64,000 nucleotides of DNA from CAVZXS01 sp963779325 (GCA_963779325.1 CAVZXS010000022.1:62001-126000); one strand, 5' to 3'. Counted from the stretch's first letter, positions 16,259 to 25,164 are shown. Notes: generated from the sequence alone by a model not told the origin. Numbers and translations are program-made.

Positions 16259-18667
16259 ATGAAGAAAACGACTGATTTTTTTATGCGTTCCGAGGATGAA
16301 ATGGATTTCTTACCCATTATTCCGTTAAATGACAATGAGGCTGATAATAACGATGGCATTGTGATTCCGAAAGAAATCCCGCTGCTTCCACTGCGGAATA
16401 CGGTATTATTTCCGGGTGTTGTTTTGCCCATTACCGTAGGCAGAGATAAGAGTATAAAGGCTGTAAATGACGCTTATAAGACTGACAAATTGATTGGTGT
16501 AGTAGCGCAAAAAGACAGTAATGTAGAAGACCCGTCAATAAATGATTTGGAAGATATTGGCACTGTTGCCAAGATTGTTAAACTCATTAAGATGCCCGAT
16601 GGCGGTACAACGGTAATCATACAGGGTAAAAGCCGGTTTAAAACCGAAAGCATTTTTACCGACGATCCTTACTTTAAAGCTAAAATAGAAGTACTGCCCG
16701 AAGAAGATGCGCCAAAGGATACTGATTTTGAAGCTTATGTTTCAAATATTAAAGATTTAGCGGCCGAAATAGTTTCGCTTTCGCCAAATATTCCTACCGA
16801 AGCGTCTATCATTTTAAAAAATATAGAAAGCCCGTCTTTTCTGATACATTTCGTATGCAGCAACCTGAATACGGATGTAAAAGAAAAACAAAAAATGCTG
16901 GAACTCAGTTTGATCAGGGAAAGGGCCGATATGCTGATGAAATTTTTGCAAAAAGAATTGCAGTTTGCCGAACTTAAAAATAAAGTAACCAATAAAACAA
17001 GAACGGAGATAGACAAACAGCAACGGGAATATTTTTTGCAGCAACAACTGAAAAGCATTAAAGATGAATTGGGCGGCGATACCAACGACCGTGAAGTAAA
17101 AGAGATGCAGAAAAAAGCGGATGCCAAAAAATGGCCCGCCGCCGCCAAAGAAATGTTCCGCAAGGGAATAGAGAAATTGGAAAGAATGCATCCGACCACG
17201 CCTGATTATTCAGTTGTTTACAATCACCTTGATTTAATGCTGGAACTGCCGTGGGATGAACATACCGAAGACCATTATGATTTAAAGAAAGCGAAAAAGG
17301 TGTTGGATGCGGATCATTACGGTATGCAAAAAATAAAAGAACGAATTTTAGAATACCTGGCTGTACTGAAATTAAAAGGCGATATGAAAAGCCCCATACT
17401 TTGTTTTATCGGCCCTCCGGGTATTGGTAAAACATCGCTGGGTCGCAGTATCGCCAATGCCATCGGCCGAAAATATGTACGGCTCAGTTTGGGTGGCCTG
17501 CACGACGAAAGTGAAATAAGAGGACATCGTAAAACCTATATCGGCGCCATGCCGGGTCGTATTTTACAATCGCTTCGCAAAGTGAAATCTACCAACCCGG
17601 TAATGATACTGGATGAAATAGATAAAGTAGGCAGCGACCACAGAGGCGATCCCTCATCCGCCTTGCTGGAAGTATTGGATCCCGAACAGAATAACACATT
17701 TTATGATAATTACCTGGAGATGGAATATGATTTAAGTAAAGTCTTATTCATCGCTACGGCCAATAATATTCAAAACATACAACCGGCATTACGTGACAGG
17801 TTAGAAATTATAGACCTGAGCGGCTACGCTACCGAAGAAAAAATTGAAATTGCCAAGCAACACCTCATACCCAAGCAAAAAGAAATGCACGGGTTAAAAA
17901 ATACCAATTTCAAAATCAGCGATAAAGTACTGGATCAAATAATAAGAGATTATACAAGAGAAAGCGGTGTACGTGAACTGGATCGTTTGCTGGCTGCGGT
18001 TATGCGCTACCAGGCCAGGGATTTGGTATTGAAAGAAAAAATAAAACCAACTCTTACGTCCGCCGATATTGAAAAAATATTGGGTAAGTCTAAATACAGT
18101 AATGATATTTATAAGATAGCCAATATGGCCGGTGTGGCCGTGGGTCTTGCCTGGACTTATGTAGGCGGCGATATTCTTTTTATTGAAACCAGTATCGGCG
18201 ACGGAAAAGGCGAATTGAAACTGACCGGTAATTTGGGAAATGTAATGAAGGAAAGCGCCAGCACGGCGTTGACTTACTTACAGGTAAATGCAAAGAAATA
18301 CGGTATCGATCCTAAAGATTTTGAAAAGAAAACGATACATATACACGTACCCGAAGGCGCCACTCCCAAGGACGGCCCCAGTGCAGGTATTACCATGATG
18401 ACGTCATTGGCGTCTGCATTTACAGGCAAAAGAGTAAAGCCCTTTATGGCCATGACAGGTGAGATAACACTGCGCGGACAGGTGCTGCCGGTAGGAGGGA
18501 TAAAAGAAAAAGTATTGGCGGCCAAACGTGCCGGACTGAAAGAAATAATAATGTGCTGGCAAAATGAAAAAGATGTGCAGGAAATAGAATCGGGTTTTAT
18601 TAAAGGACTCAAGTTTCATTATGTAAAAACCATGAGCCAGGTAATTGAGTTGGCTTTGGTGCAGTAA
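16259..18667 (+). CDS. lon: ATP-dependent Lon protease
   Basis: 802 aa. The N-terminal substrate-binding domain (IPLLPLRNTVLFPGVVLPI) and helical region precede the AAA+ module with Walker A GPPGIGKT (about 385-392) and Walker B MILDEIDK. The C-terminal peptidase carries the catalytic dyad Ser708 (KDGPSAGI) and Lys751 (GGIKEKVL), spaced 43 residues apart as in Lon. It degrades misfolded and regulatory proteins in the cytoplasm. The length is normal. It stands alone, ending at a terminator shared with the convergent sucC. Confidence 0.97.
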   Translation: MKKTTDFFMRSEDEMDFLPIIPLNDNEADNNDGIVIPKEIPLLPLRNTVLFPGVVLPITVGRDKSIKAVNDAYKTDKLIGVVAQKDSNVEDPSINDLEDIGTVAKIVKLIKMPDGGTTVIIQGKSRFKTESIFTDDPYFKAKIEVLPEEDAPKDTDFEAYVSNIKDLAAEIVSLSPNIPTEASIILKNIESPSFLIHFVCSNLNTDVKEKQKMLELSLIRERADMLMKFLQKELQFAELKNKVTNKTRTEIDKQQREYFLQQQLKSIKDELGGDTNDREVKEMQKKADAKKWPAAAKEMFRKGIEKLERMHPTTPDYSVVYNHLDLMLELPWDEHTEDHYDLKKAKKVLDADHYGMQKIKERILEYLAVLKLKGDMKSPILCFIGPPGIGKTSLGRSIANAIGRKYVRLSLGGLHDESEIRGHRKTYIGAMPGRILQSLRKVKSTNPVMILDEIDKVGSDHRGDPSSALLEVLDPEQNNTFYDNYLEMEYDLSKVLFIATANNIQNIQPALRDRLEIIDLSGYATEEKIEIAKQHLIPKQKEMHGLKNTNFKISDKVLDQIIRDYTRESGVRELDRLLAAVMRYQARDLVLKEKIKPTLTSADIEKILGKSKYSNDIYKIANMAGVAVGLAWTYVGGDILFIETSIGDGKGELKLTGNLGNVMKESASTALTYLQVNAKKYGIDPKDFEKKTIHIHVPEGATPKDGPSAGITMMTSLASAFTGKRVKPFMAMTGEITLRGQVLPVGGIKEKVLAAKRAGLKEIIMCWQNEKDVQEIESGFIKGLKFHYVKTMSQVIELALVQ

Positions 18668-18708
18668 TACCTTTATATTTCTTAAATAATCCAGCCAATT
18701 CCGATATT

Positions 18709-18770
18709 ATGCCGATATAACAGCCGTTTAGTCCGATGCAATTGGACTATTACGGATGTATAATCGGTAT
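18709..18770. repeat. Long imperfect hairpin between lon and sucC
   Basis: Two ~27-base arms (starting ATGCCGAT and ending ATCGGTAT) pair imperfectly around the loop GATGCAATT. The innermost pairing is AGTCC/GGACT, then CCGT/ACGG. It is distinct from the T-tailed terminator that follows. No flanking duplication was visible, so a mobile origin is unproven. Confidence 0.5.
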
Positions 18771-18803
18771 AGAAAATAAAACTGATTTAATAAATATTAT
18801 TAA

Positions 18804-18839
18804 AAAAAGCGGGTGATTTTTTTCATCCGCTTTTTTTGT
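18804..18839. terminator. Bidirectional terminator between lon and sucC
   Basis: AAAAAAAGCGGGTGA and TCATCCGCTTTTTTT form a stem with one mismatch, with A-runs and T-runs on opposite sides. It can therefore end both lon (plus) and sucC (minus) transcripts. Confidence 0.75.
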
Positions 18840-18884
18840 AAGCATTCAGTATTTCCGAATGAGGCTGTTAAGTTGACTGTTTTT

Positions 18885-20096
18885 TTAAGCTACCGCTTTC
18901 TTTACTAAGTCCGCTGCTTCACTCAGCAGGATGGCGCTCTGTACTTTCAGCCCGCTTTCATCAATCAGTTTTTTCGCTTCTACCGCATTGGTGCCCTGCA
19001 GTCTTACAATAATGGGGATTTTTATATTACCCATATTTTTATACGCATCTATTACACCCTGCGCTACACGATCGCAACGAACAATGCCGCCGAATATATT
19101 AATCAAAATTGCTTTTACCGCAGGGTCTTTCATAATAATTTTGAAACCTGCCTCTACCGTTTGCGCATTAGCCGTACCGCCCACGTCCAGGAAGTTAGCC
19201 GGCTCGCCGCCGCTCAGTTTTATCATATCCATAGTAGCCATCGCCAACCCGGCGCCATTTACCATACAACCCACATTGCCGTCTAATTTTACAAAATTCA
19301 AATTGTATTGTCCGGCTTCCACTTCGGTGGGGTCTTCTTCGGTTACATCACGCAGTGCGGCTAAATCAGGATGACGCATCAGTGCATTATCATCCAAACT
19401 CATTTTGCAATCCACTGCTATTATTTTATCATCAGCTGCTTTAAACAACGGGTTTATTTCCAGCATACCGCAATCCAATCCTGCGTAAGCATTGTATAAA
19501 TTGGTAACAAACTTCACCATATTTTTAAACGCATCGCCGCTTAGTCCTAAATTGAAAGCAATTTTTCTTGCCTGGAAAGCCTGCAATCCGCCGCCTGGGT
19601 TTACCCATTCTTTAAATATTTTTTCAGGCGTATTATGCGCTACGTCCTCTATATTCATACCACCCTCGGTACTGTACATTATTACATTTTGTTTTTTGGT
19701 ACGATCAAGTAAAATAGAAAGATAAAATTCTTTACGTTCGCTGTGGCCGTCATAATACATATCCTGCGCCACTAATACTTTACTTACTACCTTACCCGCC
19801 GGTCCTGTTTGTATGGTTACCAATGTGCCGCCCAAAATACCTTTGGCAAATTCAGTAATATCTTCCAGGCTCTTACCCACTTTTACACCATTCATTCCCG
19901 TCTCGTTTATTTTGCCTTTACCTCTGCCGCCGGCATGTATTTGCGCTTTTACCACGGCAAAGCTGCTTCCGTACTGCGTTTTTATCTGTCGATAAGCTTC
20001 TTCAGCTTCATGTACTGTGCCGCAGGCAAAACCCTCCTGTACGGGCACGTTGTATTTTTTCAATAATTCCTTAGCTTGATATTCATGTAAATTCAT
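18885..20096 (-). CDS. sucC: Succinyl-CoA ligase (ADP-forming) beta subunit
   Basis: 403 aa ATP-grasp subunit of succinyl-CoA synthetase, the substrate-level phosphorylation step of the TCA cycle. Motifs seen are MNLHEYQAKELL at the N-terminus, VVKAQIHAGGRGKGK (nucleotide binding), LEINPL and AVDCKMSLDDNA (metal ligands). FLDVGGTA and NIFGGIVRCD lie in the C-terminal CoA-ligase domain. The length matches the family closely. The alpha subunit (sucD) is not adjacent, which is common in Bacteroidota. A -7-like TATCTTCG (20114-20121, minus strand) lies 18 bases upstream of the ATG. Confidence 0.96.
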   Translation of the reverse strand: MNLHEYQAKELLKKYNVPVQEGFACGTVHEAEEAYRQIKTQYGSSFAVVKAQIHAGGRGKGKINETGMNGVKVGKSLEDITEFAKGILGGTLVTIQTGPAGKVVSKVLVAQDMYYDGHSERKEFYLSILLDRTKKQNVIMYSTEGGMNIEDVAHNTPEKIFKEWVNPGGGLQAFQARKIAFNLGLSGDAFKNMVKFVTNLYNAYAGLDCGMLEINPLFKAADDKIIAVDCKMSLDDNALMRHPDLAALRDVTEEDPTEVEAGQYNLNFVKLDGNVGCMVNGAGLAMATMDMIKLSGGEPANFLDVGGTANAQTVEAGFKIIMKDPAVKAILINIFGGIVRCDRVAQGVIDAYKNMGNIKIPIIVRLQGTNAVEAKKLIDESGLKVQSAILLSEAADLVKKAVA

Positions 20097-20113
20097 GGTA
20101 TAAAAAATTTGAA

Positions 20114-20121
20114 CGAAGATA
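20114..20121 (-). promoter_or_regulatory. Candidate -7 box of sucC
   Basis: On the minus strand this reads TATCTTCG, one change from TAnnTTTG, 18 bases upstream of the sucC ATG. Confidence 0.3.
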
Positions 20122-20123
20122 AC

Positions 20124-20151
20124 AGATAGTTTTTAGTTTGGAGTTGGGGGT
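20124..20151. repeat. Heptad repeat, locus 2
   Basis: Four 7-bp units: AGATAGT, TTTTAGT, TTGGAGT, TGGGGGT. The array is short and degenerate, and is counted because the 7-bp phase of the terminal GT is exact and the same period recurs elsewhere. It lies between the divergent sucC and punA. Confidence 0.45.
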
Positions 20152-20305
20152 ATATTATTTTTTATGACAACAATACAATCCTGCTTATCAGCATACCTCC
20201 AATTGATAAGACTTTTAAGTGTGATTCAGCAAAGTCAATATTTTGGTCTGCTGATTTCACCAAATCTTATGTCCAAAAAGACTAATTCATACTTTATTCG
20301 CCTTC

Positions 20306-20338
20306 TTTGCATATACTGAAAGCCAATCATTATATTTG
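20306..20338 (+). promoter_or_regulatory. Bacteroidota-type promoter of punA
   Basis: TTTG at 20306-20309, then 21 bases, then TATATTTG at 20331-20338. This is a full match to TTTG-N19-21-TAnnTTTG. ATG 20356 follows 18 bases later. Confidence 0.6.
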
Positions 20339-20355
20339 CCCACTTAATTTTTTTT

Positions 20356-21174
20356 ATGGATATACTTTTACAGGTTCAGGAAACAGTTGATTTTATTAAA
20401 TCGCAATATGCGGGTAAACCGCAAGTAGGTATTGTATTGGGCAGCGGCTTGGGCAGTTTTGTAAATGAAATTGATATTGAAAAAGAAATTGATTACAAGG
20501 ATATACCGCATTTCCCGGTATCTACGGTACACGGTCATAAGGGTAAATTGATTTTTGGAAAACTATCAGGCAAAACAGTAGTGGCGATGGCCGGCCGTTT
20601 TCATTATTACGAGGGTTACAGCCCCGCACAGGTAGTATTTCCCATACGGGTAATGAAATTATTGGGAATAGAAATATTAATGCTTTCAAATGCGGCCGGC
20701 GGTGTAAACCCGTCATATAAAGTGGGTGATTTAATGATTATCAAAGATCATATAAGTTTTGGTACACCCAATCCGTTGATAGGAAAAAATATAGATGAGT
20801 TTGGTACCAGGTTTCCCGATATGAGTGAACCCTACAAAAAAGATTACGTAAAGAAAGCCCGGGAAATTTCAAACAGGTTGAATATTCATTTGCAGGAGGG
20901 TGTTTATTATGCGGTAACGGGGCCCACTTTTGAAACAAGAGCCGAATACCAAATGATTCATACATTGGGCGCCGATGTAGTAGGGATGAGTACGGTGCAG
21001 GAAGTTATCATTGCCTGTCACATGCGCCTGCCGGTATTTGCTATGAGTGTGGTAACGGATGTAGGCATACGGGAGGAAGAAAACGTAATTACACACGAAG
21101 AAGTATTGGAAGCCGCTAAAGAAGCGGAACCGAAATTTGCTGCTATATTCAAGGCTATGGTAGAAGCTATTTAA
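20356..21174 (+). CDS. punA: Purine-nucleoside phosphorylase (PNP/MTAP family)
   Basis: 272 aa trimeric-type PNP that phosphorolyses purine ribonucleosides to base plus ribose 1-phosphate. Phosphate-binding GSGLGSF is at residues 29-35 and GRFHYYEGYSP carries the conserved His. NAAGGVNPSYKVGDLMIIKDHISF and GPTFETRAEYQM with VVGMSTVQE form the base and ribose pocket. The length is typical. The stop codon lies inside one copy of a 9-bp duplication made by the adjacent mobile element, so the reading frame has survived the insertion unchanged. Confidence 0.94.
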   Translation: MDILLQVQETVDFIKSQYAGKPQVGIVLGSGLGSFVNEIDIEKEIDYKDIPHFPVSTVHGHKGKLIFGKLSGKTVVAMAGRFHYYEGYSPAQVVFPIRVMKLLGIEILMLSNAAGGVNPSYKVGDLMIIKDHISFGTPNPLIGKNIDEFGTRFPDMSEPYKKDYVKKAREISNRLNIHLQEGVYYAVTGPTFETRAEYQMIHTLGADVVGMSTVQEVIIACHMRLPVFAMSVVTDVGIREEENVITHEEVLEAAKEAEPKFAAIFKAMVEAI

Positions 21175-21175
21175 C

Positions 21176-21306
21176 GGTGCATTTAAAATTGTTGCAGGCT
21201 TCGTTTTGCAAAAGCCCCCATTCCTAAAACGGGTGTATCAGTTTTAAAGTTTGATATTCTCCGCCGCGGCGGAGATAGGGGCAAAAGCAACAATTTTAAA
21301 TGCGCC
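21176..21306. mobile_element. 131-bp MITE-like element with 20-bp TIRs and 9-bp TSD
   Basis: The left end GGTGCATTTAAAATTGTTGC (21176-21195) and the right end GCAACAATTTTAAATGCGCC (21287-21306) are inverted repeats with one mismatch in 20. The same nine bases, CTATTTAAC, flank both sides (21167-21175 and 21307-21315), the expected footprint of transposition. The interior is non-coding and contains a perfect 16-bp palindrome, CTCCGCCGCGGCGGAG. There is no transposase, so it would depend on an autonomous relative elsewhere. The insertion point overlaps the punA stop codon. Confidence 0.82.
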
Positions 21307-21412
21307 CTATTTAACTATCTTATAACCGCCGCATAGTTTTTGTCGTGGTAGATTTGCAATTCAATGTTGCAAGCTGTAATTAAATTGTTTAAATATCTTT
21401 TCTAAAAAAAGA

Positions 21413-23467
21413 ATTATTTCCCTGGAACAAAGATCATCATATTATTTCCTGTTTATTTTCTTTATTCTTTGCAGCAATATAATTGCCGCACAAAGGCCCG
21501 GGGGCTTTGGTAATCCGGGCGGGGGTATTGGCCGCGGTATCGACAGGGTGAAAGGACTCGGCAGAAGTTTTTCCGGCGGCGGTTCCGGCGACAGCCTGCA
21601 AAAAAGAGATAAGTACGAAGACTCCATCACCATTACATTTCGGTACATAGATACGGCCAGAGGTTTTAAATTGGATTCCACTATCTCGGATTTTACAGAG
21701 AGGTATCCCATACCCGCTACCAATATTTTTTTGAGTAATACCGGCAGCGCTTCACGTTCTATTTTATTTTCGCCGCAGATGAAAGCGGGTTTTGATCCGG
21801 GTTTTCATGCGTTGGATGTATACAAATGGAAATTGGAGGAGATACGCTTTTTTAATACTACAAGACCCTATTCCGTTTTATCGTACCTATTGGGCAGCAG
21901 ATCCGAACAGCAGATTGAAATAATTCATACCCAAAATATAAAACCCAACTGGAACGCTTTGTTTCAATACAGGCTCATCAATTCGCCGGGCTTTTTTAAA
22001 AATCAAAAAACAAATCACAATAATTATTTATTGACCTCCTGGTACGAGTCGAAAAAGAAACGCTATAATAATTATTTCGCCATATTGGCCAATAACCTGC
22101 AGGCTTCGGAAAACGGCGGTATCAGGGACGATAAAGATTATTTAAATGACCCCGACTTTAAGGACCGGTTTAATATTTTTACCAATCTTGGGGGCGATGA
22201 GGTTTCAAGCAGAAATTTTTTCTCTCCTTCATTAGCTACCGGCAACAGGTACAGGGAGTTTACAGCCATCATGCGCCAGCAGTATGATATAGGAAAAAAA
22301 GATTCGATAGTACGTGATTCTATCGTTATCCCGTTATTTTATCCGCGGCTCCGGTTCGAACATACTTTACAGTACAACAGCAATAAGTATGAATTTTTGG
22401 ATTACGCCGCCGACTCCGTTTATTACAAAAAAAATTACGACACTACATTAAGCAACCCGCTTGATACGGTGTATTTAAAAGACAAGTGGAAAGAAATTAC
22501 TAATGATTTCTCCATTTATCAATACCCAGATGCTAAAAATCTGCAACAGTTTATTAAAGTGGGTATGACATTTCAATACTTGCAGGGTCAATTTCCGGGT
22601 CTTACAAAATCGTTTTACAATTTGATAGGGCATGGAGAATACAGGAATAAAACCCGTAATAAAAAATGGGATATAGAAGCCTTTGGCAAATTATACTTTA
22701 ATGGTATTAATGCCGGCGATTACCAGGCGGTCATTAACCTGAAAAGTTTTGTGGGCAAAAAAATCGGTTATTTAGAAGCGGGCTTTGAAAATGTAAGCCG
22801 TTCACCATCCTTTACATTTGATGAACGCAGCGCTTTTTATTTTTTGGATGCGGCTACCGATTTTAAAAAAGAAAATACCACGCATCTTTTCGCTTCTTAT
22901 TTTCAGCCGCGGCTCTTACTGCGCTTGTCGGGTAATTATTATCTCGTAAGTAATTACATGTACTTCGGCGAATTTTATAAACCCAAACAACAGGAGGCTG
23001 TTTTTAATTTGTTGCAGGTATCACTGGAAAAAATAACCCGGCTTAGTAAAAAATGGAATTTGTACACGGATATTTATGTACAACAAAAAGCGGGAGCGTC
23101 ACCTGTAAATGTACCGCTGGTGTTTACAAGAAACCGGCTTGCATTGGAGGGTCTTTTTTATAAGAACCTTAATCTTTCTACAGGGCTGGAAGTTCGCTAT
23201 CATACGCCGTACAAAGCCGACGGCTATTCCCCGGCCATCGGTCAGTTTTTTTATCAGAATAATACAACTATCAGTAATACACCCGATATCGCTGCTTTTC
23301 TGCATTTCCGCATCAGGAGTTTTAAGGGTTATATACGGGCCGAAAACCTGAATACTATGAGTTTTAAAAATGGCTTCGGATTTACCCGAAACAATTTTGC
23401 CGCTCCTTCTTATGCTTACCCCGGGCTGGTTATTCGCTTTGGTATTTACTGGAACTTTGTTAATTGA
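21413..23467 (+). CDS. Putative porin (Porin_10-like outer-membrane beta-barrel), non-canonical start
   Basis: Outer-membrane barrel of ~640-685 aa. Typical features are QKRDKYEDSITITFRY, FDPGFHALDVYKW, alternating aromatic strands, and a C-terminus ending in GIYWNFVN with an aromatic near the end. The only usual start in frame is GTG 21548, but the 45 codons before it encode a clear signal peptide (SSYYFLFIFFILCSNIIAAQ) and a Gly-rich mature N-terminus. The frame is closed by TAA near 21378 and has no ATG, GTG or TTG before 21548. Initiation at ATT 21413/21416 or CTG 21422 is therefore proposed; the alternative is a sequencing error upstream. A -7-like TATCTTTT lies at 21394-21401. Confidence 0.8.
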   Translation: MISLEQRSSYYFLFIFFILCSNIIAAQRPGGFGNPGGGIGRGIDRVKGLGRSFSGGGSGDSLQKRDKYEDSITITFRYIDTARGFKLDSTISDFTERYPIPATNIFLSNTGSASRSILFSPQMKAGFDPGFHALDVYKWKLEEIRFFNTTRPYSVLSYLLGSRSEQQIEIIHTQNIKPNWNALFQYRLINSPGFFKNQKTNHNNYLLTSWYESKKKRYNNYFAILANNLQASENGGIRDDKDYLNDPDFKDRFNIFTNLGGDEVSSRNFFSPSLATGNRYREFTAIMRQQYDIGKKDSIVRDSIVIPLFYPRLRFEHTLQYNSNKYEFLDYAADSVYYKKNYDTTLSNPLDTVYLKDKWKEITNDFSIYQYPDAKNLQQFIKVGMTFQYLQGQFPGLTKSFYNLIGHGEYRNKTRNKKWDIEAFGKLYFNGINAGDYQAVINLKSFVGKKIGYLEAGFENVSRSPSFTFDERSAFYFLDAATDFKKENTTHLFASYFQPRLLLRLSGNYYLVSNYMYFGEFYKPKQQEAVFNLLQVSLEKITRLSKKWNLYTDIYVQQKAGASPVNVPLVFTRNRLALEGLFYKNLNLSTGLEVRYHTPYKADGYSPAIGQFFYQNNTTISNTPDIAAFLHFRIRSFKGYIRAENLNTMSFKNGFGFTRNNFAAPSYAYPGLVIRFGIYWNFVN

Positions 23468-23531
23468 TTGACAAAATACCCCTGTTTTCCCGTTTAATTT
23501 TACAGGTATTGTGATTTGTCAGTATGATTGT

Positions 23532-23539
23532 TATCTTTG
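23532..23539 (+). promoter_or_regulatory. Candidate promoter -7 box of the HYC_CC_PP gene
   Basis: TATCTTTG is a perfect TAnnTTTG, with ATTG 20 bases upstream as a possible -33. It lies inside the longest open frame but upstream of GTG 23556, and so supports that later start. Confidence 0.45.
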
Positions 23540-23555
23540 TGGTGCAATAATTCAA

Positions 23556-23945
23556 GTGAAAAAAACTATCACATTCATAGTAGCATTTTCCTATCTCGCC
23601 ATCAGCAGCGGGGTGGTTATCAATTTGCACTATTGTATGAATAAATTAGACTCCGTTCAATACTATCAGGAAGGAACGGATATCTGCGGCAAATGCGGAA
23701 TGCACGCCGATGAAGCCAACGGTTGCTGTCATGATGAAATAAAAGTTGTAAAACTGAGCGATGATCACCAACCGGCAGCTATACAGTTTCCACTTACAGG
23801 ATTATCAGCTGAGTTTATTGTTCCTTCGGCATTTATTGCCGCCTCTTTTAAAAACCCGAACAGAGAAGAATATTTTGTAAATCATTCCCCCCCTCTTATA
23901 AGTTTGCAGGATACATACCTGCTCAACTGCGTTTTCAGGATTTAA
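23556..23945 (+). CDS. HYC_CC_PP family protein
   Basis: 129 aa from GTG 23556. One N-terminal hydrophobic segment precedes the motifs that name this small Bacteroidota family: His-Tyr-Cys (residues 25-27, NLHYCMNKLDSV), CGKC (44-47) and CGKCGM...CC (57-58). A Pro-Pro pair lies near the C-terminus (NHSPPL). Function is not established; these genes are typically found beside heavy-metal-associated domain proteins, as here. Conserved His and Cys suggest metal binding in the periplasm. The ORF can be extended to GTG 23511, but the promoter-like box at 23532 and the absence of a signal sequence in that extension argue against it. Confidence 0.8.
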   Translation: MKKTITFIVAFSYLAISSGVVINLHYCMNKLDSVQYYQEGTDICGKCGMHADEANGCCHDEIKVVKLSDDHQPAAIQFPLTGLSAEFIVPSAFIAASFKNPNREEYFVNHSPPLISLQDTYLLNCVFRI

Positions 23946-24054
23946 GATTTAGTGAATTGTAATTTATTCCGCGGTAAAATATTTTATTTAGTGCGGAGTG
24001 TATCCAAATGCTTCGGATTGTATTTTCAATTTTACAAATTTTAAATTAATTATT

Positions 24055-24585
24055 ATGAAAACGATAAAAGTTTTTTCTTTCGCTATGTTATTTATGGCTG
24101 TTGCAAATTTTTCATTTGCCCAAGCTGTAAAAAAAGAATCTATTAAAGTGGCCGGTGTATGCGGTATGTGTAAGTCAAAAATTGAAAAAGCCGCGAAAAC
24201 TGCCGGCGCATCTTATGCTTTGTGGAGCGAAGATTCAAAAATGCTGATGGTAAAATACAGTTCCGCATCTACCAACTCGGCAAAAATTCAGGAAAAAATA
24301 GCAGGCGCGGGTTATGATACGCCTAAGTACAAAGCTACCGAGGAAGCCTACAATGGTTTGCACGAATGTTGTAAGTATGACAGAGTATCATCTGAAAAAG
24401 CGAAATCTTGCTGCAATGACCCTAAATGCACAATGGAAAAATGCGAAGCAGGCAACGACAAATGCAAAAATGCAGATGGTACAGTGATGGATTGTTGCAA
24501 AAGCGGTAAGTGCGAAATGAAAGATCATAAAGATCACAGCGCCAATCAGAAATGTAACAAAGAAGGTTGCTGCAAAAAATCATAA
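24055..24585 (+). CDS. Secreted HMA-domain protein with metallothionein-like Cys-rich tail
   Basis: 176 aa. The signal peptide ends FSFAQ-A near residue 23. A heavy-metal-associated fold follows, with CXXC at Cys36/Cys39 (GVCGMCKSKIEKA) and the usual betaalphabeta spacing to AGAGYDT. The last ~75 residues hold 13 cysteines, many paired (ECC, SCC, DCC, GCC), among Lys and Asp, plus two His-containing KDHKDHS repeats. This resembles a metallothionein attached to a metallochaperone. It probably binds Cu(I) or another soft metal in the periplasm. It sits between the HYC_CC_PP gene and a second HMA protein. Confidence 0.88.
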   Translation: MKTIKVFSFAMLFMAVANFSFAQAVKKESIKVAGVCGMCKSKIEKAAKTAGASYALWSEDSKMLMVKYSSASTNSAKIQEKIAGAGYDTPKYKATEEAYNGLHECCKYDRVSSEKAKSCCNDPKCTMEKCEAGNDKCKNADGTVMDCCKSGKCEMKDHKDHSANQKCNKEGCCKKS

Positions 24586-24610
24586 TCTTTAACTGATAAA
24601 TTTTTTTGAT

Positions 24611-25156
24611 ATGAAAAAGATATTTGTGCTGATGGGGTCAGTCCTGTTTTCGGTAATGCTGCATGCACAATTTTCGAAAGCAAGTTTGCAGGCGAGCGGC
24701 TTAACCTGTGCTATGTGTTCCAATGCAATTAATAAATCATTGCAAAAATTGCCTTTTGTAGAGTCGGTGCAGTCTGACATCAAGAATTCTTCTTTTGCCG
24801 TTACATTTAAAAGCAATGCGGAAGTAGATATTGATGCCATACAAAAAGCGGTAGATGATGCAGGATTTTCCGTTGCCAAATTAAAATTGACCGGCAATTT
24901 TGATAATGTAGCCGTGGCTAATGATAAGCATACGGTAATTGGCAAAAGAAATTTTCATTTCATTAATGTAAGTAATCAAAATCTGCAGGGTGAAAAAACT
25001 ATTACCATTGTAGATAAAAATTTTCTTACAGCGAAGGAATTTAAAAAGTACAGCGCCGCTACCAAGCTGGCTTGTATACAATCCGGGAAGGCGGCTGCCT
25101 GCTGCACGAAAGAGGAAATAGCCGCGGGTACTAGAATTTATCATGTAACTATTTAA
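24611..25156 (+). CDS. Secreted heavy-metal-associated (HMA) domain protein
   Basis: 181 aa. A signal peptide (to about residue 19, HAQ) is followed by an HMA domain with GLTCAMCSNAINKSL (Cys33, Cys36), IKNSSFAVTFKS and DIDAIQKAVDDAGFSV, the classic metallochaperone layout. The C-terminal half is unlike HMA and contains a further Cys and a CC pair (KLACIQSGKAAACCTKEE). It starts 25 bases after the Cys-rich HMA gene, so the two are probably co-transcribed. A terminator-like hairpin separates it from the TlpA gene. Confidence 0.88.
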   Translation: MKKIFVLMGSVLFSVMLHAQFSKASLQASGLTCAMCSNAINKSLQKLPFVESVQSDIKNSSFAVTFKSNAEVDIDAIQKAVDDAGFSVAKLKLTGNFDNVAVANDKHTVIGKRNFHFINVSNQNLQGEKTITIVDKNFLTAKEFKKYSAATKLACIQSGKAAACCTKEEIAAGTRIYHVTI

Positions 25157-25164
25157 CCTTTACA

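Noticed and set aside
18709..18770. Mobile element between lon and sucC
   Set aside because: The hairpin is long but imperfect and shows no flanking direct repeat; left as an inverted repeat only.
21442..21723. Minus-strand 93-codon frame opposite the porin N-terminus
   Set aside because: It is antisense to the Gly-rich start of the porin and has no recognisable features.
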